A DNA stretch of 64,000 nucleotides from IMG/VR virus record IMGVR_UViG_3300013132_000036, positions 1-64,000 of that record. One strand, 5' to 3'. Below are positions 54,501 to 62,500 of the stretch, piece by piece. The stretch is from a virus. Numbering within the stretch: the first letter of the stretch is position 1; each line of letters begins with the position of its first letter. The position numbers and the translations under genes were made by a program. A model generated the notes under the pieces. It was not told where the DNA came from. It saw nothing but the letters and a program-made list of their open reading frames with translations, and did no database searches.

Positions 54501-55099
54501 ATTTGTTCGTCAATAAAATACTGAATGCCTTGGCTCTCTAACGAAGCTATAAAATCAGCATCGCTTAAATCATTTCTACCTTTAATATTATTGTCAAAAT
54601 ATTGCTTCTGTACATCAGATTGTGTGTTAGCAATTATTCTTTTTACATAAACACTTTCTGAATTTTCAGGTATTTGATTTTCAACATCGATTTCTATATA
54701 AAGAAGAGGATTTAGAAAAGATTCAAAAAACCAATTATTTCTAGCTTGGAATGTCGAAGGAACCTGTAGACTAGCAGGAGATGATGGATCTTTTAGTGTT
54801 TTAGCTTGATATATTTTAGCAACTGTTCCGTCCGGATTTCTAACATTCGCTCTGTTATCTTCTAATCCAGATAAGGCTTTTATATTTTGGTCCAGCCTGT
54901 TTATTTCTGTTTTTAAATATCCGAATGATGGTATTTGTATATTTTCAGAAGTGTTATCATCCATCAGGAATTCTATCTCAACAGAATCCTTAGAAGATGT
55001 TGTCACATCATTAAGCTTATTTATAATCTCAAGAGAGTTTTTCTGTAGCCTAAGAAACTGTGCTATTAATGATGAAAATGAATTTTTAGTATTCGACAT
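51599..55099 (-). CDS. Virion structural protein, 1166 aa, with coiled coil and FN3-like region
   Basis: The product starts MSNTKNSFSSLIAQFLRLQK. It has a central coiled coil (DRAIDQTRKQLSEL and neighbours) and a stretch with VEIQVQSVSEAGWPTNPLTS that resembles a fibronectin-III-like module. C-terminal segments are beta-rich (KFSCGSYLFLAP). Length and neighbours suggest a tail or fibre component. No T4 counterpart is recognised. Confidence 0.6.
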   Translation of the reverse strand: MSNTKNSFSSLIAQFLRLQKNSLEIINKLNDVTTSSKDSVEIEFLMDDNTSENIQIPSFGYLKTEINRLDQNIKALSGLEDNRANVRNPDGTVAKIYQAKTLKDPSSPASLQVPSTFQARNNWFFESFLNPLLYIEIDVENQIPENSESVYVKRIIANTQSDVQKQYFDNNIKGRNDLSDADFIASLESQGIQYFIDEQINDLDLRTIRYTGSFGVLRIFDEEVQITVNGTTTTNTVRKYKLNTLKYNDVLADTQNSRTLTKGDILITAGGTKYEITSIDSTNQTVVVKRLFGFEPIQLGDSVLTIYSNVLSNRQVGVNVGFDERQGVFIKSIDGDFNVASSKYSPGICFWSNELQISTTDGVKTLEAFYNSQVSDFGKIFIASAKDNTIPAIYGQTPAAPVVSPGNFKVVRVNSQITNSKESDAFKDKVKTKNTLKNEVDSIDRAIDQTRKQLSELTTTSVGKTPTAEFKKLNDKISALTKDKSVKTELVATTITELNNLIIAVPELTEAPKYRVRGFWPIPEPIIDPKTGEQNIVQFNVRYRYLSLTGNPNGVDQIDYIDNNGVAKTGQFTNWIQFKSDVRKKVYDTNTGTYVWQIEDVSDANTVNINQLDISITKGEKVEIQVQSVSEAGWPTNPLTSDWSTSAIVDFPPDLVVEVDNSSFIVQNNTDTAVSKVQSDLQAKGLDQHLSTQFTSGDKFYAHNSSVIASGFFDATGKALDLFQKLTQIDNELQSLRALIARAKGTLGVYIRSGNTSNKVNPGSTINLFAGYYDQLIDLSNPSNKGKIANVVYYLELRNEAATPLELSSLIPGGQGVKAPNSITSQADYNNNRKYGETPIQLSGIVDANVNTSSPGSFVQASGYQSGNAYSQFVYNRYKSVGLDEGLYFVPSTTLAWNIDNGSTVGGSQLPINNDGIIIPFKPSTTSVVSAGANANIWSGTYTGGSPDINGDLNEFCIHISHPDINDGNSTIFESLIRPSVLPAGPMNYPSFRHALGFETDTNISASVPGTQSSSYQQLEYYPANSGSSFGTDDNSYPNKLGFVETDEFLCGKFSCGSYLFLAPTNHTAVQIEGSTQLAKKTLDFGQENAITVPLVFQMRAQDKLGYVGGWRSAGNLKNITYTKKIGIDIQVKNEDLFSFDVLVSGSYTKTSLVSPAYSQSKKTTI

Positions 55100-55105
55100 T
55101 TTTTT

Positions 55106-57289
55106 TTATTTTATTTGATCAACTTCAAATATTAAGTTCTTATCATCTATACAAACAATATCAAAAATTGGTTTATAATTAGATCCAGAAAACTGCGTGT
55201 TAAGGAATCCTGCAACTACAGAAGAATATGGTACTCCTGAAGGGGTTGATTTAGGATATTCACCTAATGCGTCAGTTAAAATAACAAGTGAATAATTTCC
55301 TAGATCTATATCATCTCCTATAACAAGTCTTAAAACTTGTCCTTTTTTCCATTTGTTTATGCTGTCATCTATTCTTATAACAATGTCATTATTAGCTGTT
55401 ATTGAAACTCCGTTATTTTTATGCTTCAAATAGTTAGTATAAATCGAAAGAGGAATAGTATTTCCTGCCACCGGATTTATAGTAAACAACGAATTGGTTG
55501 AAATATTATAATCCTGTTGTGTGACATTAACTTTTAATATATTAGGAGTGTTTCTATCTACTGATGTTCCGTCACCGTCTTTTAATAGGTCAAGATTATA
55601 TGACATATTAATAGAAGTCTGATTCTGTAATATGTCGTTGATTGTATCGCTATTGTTTTCTATAAGACTTAGAATATCCTGCGTGTTATCGAAAAGAGCC
55701 TGATTTGCTTGTAAAGAAGCCTCGATTACATCTAATCTTGCTTTTATCTCTGTGCTGTCGTCAGTGTTTATTATCAGATCTTTAAGATCATTGATATCAT
55801 TCTGCATACTAGCTATCTGCAATGTCCTGTCATTAAGATTCTTAGCGGCATCTTGTAAAACAGTAGCTGCGTCCATAAAGATGGAAAGTGAAAAAGATGA
55901 GTAGTCATTAATAGCCTGCTCAACTCCAGTGCTTTCCACATCGGTATCAAACTTTAGGTTTATTTTAAACCCGTAAGAATTACCATTAAGTTTAGTAATT
56001 GCATCTGGCTTAAATTTCTTAAACGAGGGAAGCTTGGCTGCGTTTGTCGAAACAGGCTCAGGATCATTTAAGAAAAGAATTCCATAAAGATTAGTTTCTG
56101 AATCGGTGGGATTATTAGGATCATAAACATCATAATAAACTAAAACTGCATTAAACTCAAAAGAAGTTGTAATAGGGGTTCCGTTCCATTCTTCAATCGT
56201 TGAAATTCCCACGTAATTTTGAATAGCTTTGTATGATGCTGGATCAAAATCTATCTGAACTCCATCAAGATTGTTTCTTTTATATGTTACAGAGTAGCCA
56301 CCAGGACCAGAAACTGCTAAGTATTTTTCAATTTCATAGTTACTACTATCGAAAAAAGTGGGATCAGTAAAATACGAATTAGCCTCATCTCTTGGGGAAT
56401 ACCAATTGTTTGTAAAAGATCCAGTTGCAGATGTTCCACTAACACCAGGTTCTCCTAAAACGTCCTGATCAAATATTGCTAATTTAGGTAATCCATTAGG
56501 ACCGTATAGACCAGAAGCAGAATCACGTCCCTGGATATATTCAGTATCAGTTGGATCAAGAGGTAAGTGTGTCCATGTTCTATCCGGATAATAATTTTCG
56601 TCTGCTATTGTTTTAAATAAAACATAAGGCGTTCCTCCGTCTCCGGTAGGTACATGAATATAAACCTCTGAATATGCGTTTTCTGAATTTTGTACAGAGT
56701 TTACAACGTCTATGTCCCCTATATACTGAACTATTCTTTCGTATCTAGGATTAGGTGTTCCGTTTCCTGTTAATAAAGTGTCCTCCTCTACCCATCTTTT
56801 ATCGGAATATGGATATCCATCTTTTGATGTTGTCAGTGTTTGATTTAGGGAGGCAACTACTTCATTCGTGTTTGCTGTCCTATATCTAACACCCCCTAGT
56901 TCTTTAACCCATTTCCAAAAAACCCTTTCTGAAACGTTTCTTTTTAAATCCTGATTATAATTAGGATCTGAAATAATAGTTGACTCTAGGTTTAAACAAT
57001 AATTTTGAAAAGAGATCTCTGGTGAAGGACTTAAATTATTTGGATTTGTTAATATAAAATCCCCAGCAGCAGCATCTAAAAAAGTCGTATCGATAGCATT
57101 AAACTGTAAGGTGTTCTCTCCATATGTCGGAGTTCCGAATTCTGGGAGTTTTAATAAAGCATATTTAGAGAAAGTAAATTTCTTTAATGAATTATTAAAG
57201 GTTAAAGATAAATCCTCTGCAGAAGAAGAGAAGGTATAAAAGGTGCCTCCTTGAACTGCTATAGGTCTTATATAAGGTGTCTTTGCCAT
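55106..57289 (-). CDS. Virion structural protein, 727 aa
   Basis: The product starts MAKTPYIRPIAVQGGTFYTF. It is beta-rich in the N-terminal two thirds, with a coiled coil near 470-560 (LNDRTLQIASMQNDINDLK), and a beta C-terminal domain. It is a likely tail-associated protein from context, read from the same unit as the fibre-like gene at 57307. No homologue is recognised. Confidence 0.6.
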   Translation of the reverse strand: MAKTPYIRPIAVQGGTFYTFSSSAEDLSLTFNNSLKKFTFSKYALLKLPEFGTPTYGENTLQFNAIDTTFLDAAAGDFILTNPNNLSPSPEISFQNYCLNLESTIISDPNYNQDLKRNVSERVFWKWVKELGGVRYRTANTNEVVASLNQTLTTSKDGYPYSDKRWVEEDTLLTGNGTPNPRYERIVQYIGDIDVVNSVQNSENAYSEVYIHVPTGDGGTPYVLFKTIADENYYPDRTWTHLPLDPTDTEYIQGRDSASGLYGPNGLPKLAIFDQDVLGEPGVSGTSATGSFTNNWYSPRDEANSYFTDPTFFDSSNYEIEKYLAVSGPGGYSVTYKRNNLDGVQIDFDPASYKAIQNYVGISTIEEWNGTPITTSFEFNAVLVYYDVYDPNNPTDSETNLYGILFLNDPEPVSTNAAKLPSFKKFKPDAITKLNGNSYGFKINLKFDTDVESTGVEQAINDYSSFSLSIFMDAATVLQDAAKNLNDRTLQIASMQNDINDLKDLIINTDDSTEIKARLDVIEASLQANQALFDNTQDILSLIENNSDTINDILQNQTSINMSYNLDLLKDGDGTSVDRNTPNILKVNVTQQDYNISTNSLFTINPVAGNTIPLSIYTNYLKHKNNGVSITANNDIVIRIDDSINKWKKGQVLRLVIGDDIDLGNYSLVILTDALGEYPKSTPSGVPYSSVVAGFLNTQFSGSNYKPIFDIVCIDDKNLIFEVDQIK

Positions 57290-57306
57290 CGATTATTTTT
57301 TCTTTA

Positions 57307-58224
57307 TTAGAATGTAAAGCCTTGTGTAGAATTAACAACCACCCAAGATCCTTTTTGTGTCGCTGCTCCCTGATCTATTCTTGGCTCCCACATAAGTGTA
57401 ATTGATGACTTGTATTGGTTACCAGGTGTTTGTATAATAGGATCTGAATAAGAGCCGTCTCCTGTAGAAAATCCTGTATAATAGTAAGGCGAAGGACCAG
57501 TAACTCCAGTAGATATTATTCCTGCAGTGGTAGCAGCGTCTACTAATGTTACTGTGTAGCCAGCAGGAATATCAGAAGCAGTTGCTCCATTACCTGTTGC
57601 TGCATAAAAGAAAAATCCTGTAGCGTTTGAAGCATCAGCCGTCGCGCCTGAAACAAAGTCTGATTGTATATAGATAACATTTTCAGTTAAATTTAATTGG
57701 TAAGGACTGGAATATGTTCCAGTAACACCTGCACCAGGTGCAGAAGGAAAAGCTGTAGTTGAACCAACGGTAGCTTTTCTATTTGTATTTACAAAATTAC
57801 CGGAAGCTCCTATCGTCATTCTTCCTTCTACATTAAGAACACTTTGGAAAGTTGCTGTTGCCCCAAATGTTGATGCCCCAGAAGCAGAAAAGCTATTGAC
57901 CTGAAGAATGTTTGAAAAAATACCAGTAGCTCCTGCCACTGTGTTTGTAAACACTATAGAACCTCCACTTGCTCCTGTACCATATATTTGAATGGTGGGT
58001 GAACCAGATGCTGGCATCACCAAGCTGTTAGATAGGAGGGATTTAGATTTTATTTGTCCACTCGATGCACTAGAAACGTCTAATGATCCAGTTAACACAT
58101 TAATATTAAATGTGTTTTCTAAATCATTATAAGCATTTTCTAGGAGCAAAAAGTTAGCATTAATAGTTAATCTTGATCCTGATATAGAATCCGTTCCGAG
58201 GATTTCAGTAATTGTTATTGCCAT
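57307..58224 (-). CDS. Fibre-like virion protein, 305 aa
   Basis: The product starts MAITITEILGTDSISGSRL and has NANFLLLENAYNDLENTF, similar in pattern to the start of the fibre gene at 43264. The middle is a Ser/Gly/Ala-rich shaft (SASGASTFGATATFQSV), and the C-terminus is a beta domain ending GSWVVVNSTQGFTF. A GGATATATA element lies 19 nt upstream and probably starts the whole structural run down to 45968. Confidence 0.65.
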   Translation of the reverse strand: MAITITEILGTDSISGSRLTINANFLLLENAYNDLENTFNINVLTGSLDVSSASSGQIKSKSLLSNSLVMPASGSPTIQIYGTGASGGSIVFTNTVAGATGIFSNILQVNSFSASGASTFGATATFQSVLNVEGRMTIGASGNFVNTNRKATVGSTTAFPSAPGAGVTGTYSSPYQLNLTENVIYIQSDFVSGATADASNATGFFFYAATGNGATASDIPAGYTVTLVDAATTAGIISTGVTGPSPYYYTGFSTGDGSYSDPIIQTPGNQYKSSITLMWEPRIDQGAATQKGSWVVVNSTQGFTF

Positions 58225-58243
58225 TTGATTTTTCTTTTTTTGA

Positions 58244-58251
58244 TATATATC
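58244..58251 (-). promoter_or_regulatory. GATATATA late-promoter-like element
   Basis: Minus strand GGATATATATCAAA, 19 nt before the ATG at 58224. The core GATATATATC is palindromic, so it could also act toward the plus-strand PhoH gene. Confidence 0.5.
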
Positions 58252-58296
58252 CTGTATTTAATACTTTAAGAAAAGACGGGGTTAATTATTAAACAG

Positions 58297-58317
58297 AGAA
58301 ACATCAAATATGTTTCT
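58297..58317. repeat. Inverted repeat in divergent intergenic region
   Basis: AGAAACAT and ATGTTTCT flank a 5-nt spacer, giving an 8-bp A+T-rich stem between the divergent genes at 58224 and 58336. It may be an operator for the plus-strand genes. No regulator is identified. Confidence 0.4.
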
Positions 58318-58335
58318 TAAAATAAAAAAAATCTT

Positions 58336-59010
58336 ATGACTACAGGAAGCAACTGGACACAAAAAAGAAAACCTAAAAATCCTATTAAGTTTAAAATTAA
58401 TCTAAACGACGAACAAAAGGATGCTAAAGCTATCATTTTAGAAAATCCCGTTAACGTTCTTAAAGGAGCTGCTGGGTCGGGAAAAACGTTACTAGCAGTA
58501 CAAATAGCTCTGGACATGCTATTTAACAGGGAGATTGAAAAACTAGTTATTACTAGACCAACAGTGGCAAAGGAAGATATAGGTTTTCTTCCTGGGGATT
58601 TAAAAGAAAAAATGGATCCTTGGTTAGCTCCTATCTATGCAAATCTCGAGATGGTCTATGAAAAAACTAAAGTTGAGAAATTACTCAGTGATGGGATTAT
58701 AGAGATTTTACCATTTCCTTTTATGAGAGGTAGAACACTCGTTAATTCTTGTGTGATTGTTGACGAGGCACAAAACGTAACTATGAACCAGATGGAAATG
58801 GTATTAGGAAGGCTTGGGATTGGTTCTAAAATAATCATATGTGGAGACACTTCACAGATTGACTTGAAAAACAAAAAAGAATCTGGACTAGATTTTATGA
58901 ATACTCTTTCTGCAAGAGTAGAAGGAGTTAAAGTCATAACATTGAAGAAAAACCATAGACATCCGATAGTACCGGATATTTTAGATGTTTATAGGGAATA
59001 TACAACATAA
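58336..59010 (+). CDS. phoH: PhoH-like ATPase
   Basis: The 224-residue product has Walker A GAAGSGKTLLA, KLVITRPTVAKEDIGFLPG, Walker B VIVDEAQNVT and ICGDTSQIDL, the PhoH pattern. PhoH proteins are RNA-binding helicase-like ATPases common in marine phages; their role there is unsettled. It is transcribed opposite to nearly all other genes, in tandem with the hydrolase gene. No Shine-Dalgarno sequence precedes the ATG. Confidence 0.92.
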   Translation: MTTGSNWTQKRKPKNPIKFKINLNDEQKDAKAIILENPVNVLKGAAGSGKTLLAVQIALDMLFNREIEKLVITRPTVAKEDIGFLPGDLKEKMDPWLAPIYANLEMVYEKTKVEKLLSDGIIEILPFPFMRGRTLVNSCVIVDEAQNVTMNQMEMVLGRLGIGSKIIICGDTSQIDLKNKKESGLDFMNTLSARVEGVKVITLKKNHRHPIVPDILDVYREYTT

Positions 59011-59036
59011 AAATAATATACAAATAAAAAATAAAC

Positions 59037-59555
59037 ATGAATTACAATTGGCTTAAGGACGAAAAATCCCCAAAAATACTAGTAGAAGCGGTGAAAAATC
59101 TAGGGGTAAAAGAAATAGTTGGCTCCGCACACAATCCAGTTATTCTCGGATGGGCAGGAGAACTTGGACTAAAAAGTATTTACACTAACGACGAAATACC
59201 CTGGTGTGGTTTATTTATAGCACATTGTGTACATGTTGCTGGATTCGAAGTGGTTGAAAGACCCTTATGGGCTTTAAATTGGGCCAAGTACGGTAATAAA
59301 GTTGATGAGCCTATGTTGGGTGATATCCTAACTTTCAAAAGAAATGGAGGAGGGCACGTTGGAATATATGTTGGTGAGGACGAAAAATATTACCACGTTT
59401 TAGGGGGTAACCAAAATAATTCGGTAAGTGTTTCCAGAATTGCTAAATCAAGACTCCACCAGGCAAGAAGAACTAAATGGAAAATTGCACAGCCTGGTAA
59501 CGTAAGAAAAGTTCTACTGGAAGCTAAAGGAAATATCACTACAAACGAAAGCTAG
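59037..59555 (+). CDS. TIGR02594/CHAP-like cell-wall hydrolase (endolysin candidate)
   Basis: The 172-residue product has IPWCGLFIAHCVH, GGGHVGIYVGED and LGGNQNN, placing the Cys, His and Asn of the CHAP-like NlpC/P60 superfamily used to cut peptidoglycan. The N-terminal NYNWLKDEKSPKILVEAVKN matches the TIGR02594 start. No signal peptide is visible, so export at lysis would need a holin. It is the second gene of a two-gene plus-strand unit. Confidence 0.8.
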   Translation: MNYNWLKDEKSPKILVEAVKNLGVKEIVGSAHNPVILGWAGELGLKSIYTNDEIPWCGLFIAHCVHVAGFEVVERPLWALNWAKYGNKVDEPMLGDILTFKRNGGGHVGIYVGEDEKYYHVLGGNQNNSVSVSRIAKSRLHQARRTKWKIAQPGNVRKVLLEAKGNITTNES

Positions 59556-59563
59556 CCAGAATT

Positions 59564-62500
59564 TTAAAATAAATCTTGATACTTATTCAGAGGGGGAAAT
59601 CCTAATTCTTTCCTATTATAATAGATGGATCTTAGTAAGTAGTCCTCAGGATTTACAACTTCGGGTTTTAAATCTCCTGCGAAAGCTTCTTTGTGATCTA
59701 TAACCCTTATCATCCCCCTATGCTCTGTTTGATATATGTTACCATTGGCATCTTGTAATTCACAAGATATTGTATAGAATCCAGGATTTAAGAAGGTCCA
59801 TATAAAGTATGGGGTTTTTCTTATCTTCACTATGGTCTCACCTGTTTCTGTATCGGTAAGGGTCCATATGTGATTCTTTTTACCGGGGATTAATGAATCA
59901 ATAGGATTTATAAATATAGTAGTGGCAAGAGGAATTTCAAACTCCTCCTTGTATAATTTTTCCTCTTTCCATGACCAAGAATGAGAACCTAGCCATGATT
60001 GAACTCCACCAATTTTTAATCCACTTTGGAATCTTTGCTTAGGGATTTTTCCTAAGAAAGCATCTAAAGAACCGCCAGGAGGGGAAAGGACAATATATGG
60101 GGAAAATTCAGATTCACCCTCAAAGTATCCAGTTATATAAAGATTCTCTTCTTTGTCCAGTACAAGGTCTGCTCCTGAATCGTTATTGATTCCACCTGCA
60201 GTAACTATGTCTACTAATAAACCGTCCTTATTAAATTTTGTTAAGTAGATGTCTGTACCCCCTCTAGATTCAATTTCTTCTGGAGAAAAATATGCAGGAG
60301 AAGTGTAAGATCCTGTTATATAAACATTTTCCTCAGAGTCACTTTCTATATCATAAGCAGCATCTCCCCCCTGCCCTCCACACATTTTCACCCAAATTAA
60401 TTTTCCAGTAGAAAGAAGTTTAAGTACAAAGATATCTGTTGTTCCTGGGAATGATGATATTTTCTGATTTTCTATCTCTATAGTTCCCTCATAGGATCCA
60501 GTAACTAGTACATGCCCTTTTGGGTCTATACATATAGAGGTGTTTCCAAATGATGTACTAGCATCATAAGCAAAGCTGTCTCCCCATAAACATGTTCCGT
60601 CTCCAGTAGAAAACTTAGCAACAAACATGTCAGGATTTCCAACTCCGTTTAGTGTGATAGGATCAAGATCAATTTGTGTTTCGAAAACTCCTGTTAAGTA
60701 TAAATATTCCTCCTTAAGAACTGATAGTTCATAAGCTTTAGAATATGTCGTAGTAGTAAGTTGTTTAGCCCAAACAAATGATAATGATGGATCTATTTTT
60801 GCAACAAAAGCTGAATCTTGTCCAGTAGAAGTAAGTGTGTATGTACCTAATGTGAGAGTTCCTTCAAATGATCCACAGATGTAAATATTTTCATACTTAT
60901 CTACTTTTATATCTCCCAGGAATTGATCTGGCGTAACATTGACGGTGATTGTATTTAATAAGATCCCATCCGAATCATATTTGTTTATTTCTATAAATCC
61001 GGTGAGATTGTTATCGCAAGCAACATAAATATTATTGTTAGCATCAGTTATAACAGATCTAGCATAAATAGGACCTTGTGGAGAAGTGGAAGATACTGAT
61101 GTAGCCCATTGAATAACGCCTCCTTTATTATATTTAGCAACGTAAACTCCTTGATCTAAACTATTTAAATAAACGTCCTGTGTACCTATATTATTAACCT
61201 CTCCCATAAATATAGTACCAGTAAAATCTCCTATTGCTATAATGTCTCCCTCGTTGTCAACTGTGACTTTTACTCCTCGATCTGGGCTACTGTTTCCTAG
61301 AGTTATAACCCATTCAAAATTTTCGAAAAGATCCCTTGATTTTTTCTGAGCTATTCTTTCTATTTGTGAATTTCTCCAATAAGGTTCTTTGTTTGCTTTT
61401 CCATTTAAAATATCTCGTAACGGAGCGTATAAGAAGACATCGTCGATGTTTAAAGATGGAAACTGATCTTTCAGACGATCGACGTTATAACGCTGCCAAA
61501 TAGGCTTATACCAAGAGTATCTGTCGACATTAGGCATGACAGGTCTTGTGTAATCAGAGTTGAGAGTTATATTATCATTAAAAGGACCAACTATAAAGCT
61601 GAAACCTAATTGTGAAGTTCCTATCCCACTACTGGTGATATATTCTACTGAAGGCAGAGGCTTTGAAGTTTCATGATAAACAAAGTCCCATCCGCTAGTT
61701 CCTACTGATTTAGCTGTTGCATGAATATGAGGTATGATGTAATCAATTTTTCCTATTTCTCCATCATCGGTAACAAATAGAAGATTTTTTGGATATGTTG
61801 TTTCTCCGTTTTTAATAGTTTTCCAAGGAGCTGAAAGAAGAGTTTTACCGTGTGAAACATTACAAGGATTTATGAGTGTAGTTCCGTCATTTCTATATAA
61901 AACTTTAGTAAAGAAATACCCATCAAAGAAGTATAACTCCGTTCCTCCAGGGGAAACCGTTTGATCAATAGTGAACCATATATTAGCATTTCCAGTCTCT
62001 ACTATATTTCCAAACTTACCTGACGATAGCTCAGGATTTGTAGAAGTATTCCATACCGCCCATCTAGTGTGATCCCAATATGCTAAAGCAGATCCAGTAC
62101 CAATCCACTTATGGTCTAATTTGTCAAGTTCTATAGAATAAACGTCATTGTCGGGTAACCCTGAATTGGTGCTTGTGTAATTTTTAAAATCTATACCATT
62201 AAATCTAGATAATCCAGCATCCGTTGCTATCCATAGATACCATTTATTCATTCCATAGTATTCTAATCTAAGATCCCTGATATTATCAGAAGGAATGTCA
62301 GAATTAGATGTAGTGTAAAGAGACCAAGATTTAGCATGGGAATCGTAGAATAAGAGTCCATCAAAAGAAGGCGAAGAGTTACAAGTAAAAGCTGCAAATA
62401 TATCACCGCTTTGGGGATTTATTTCTATTGCATTTATACTAGAAGCTGTTATTGGACTAACAGGATTTCCCCCGTTATCTACAAAATCATTAACAGAATA

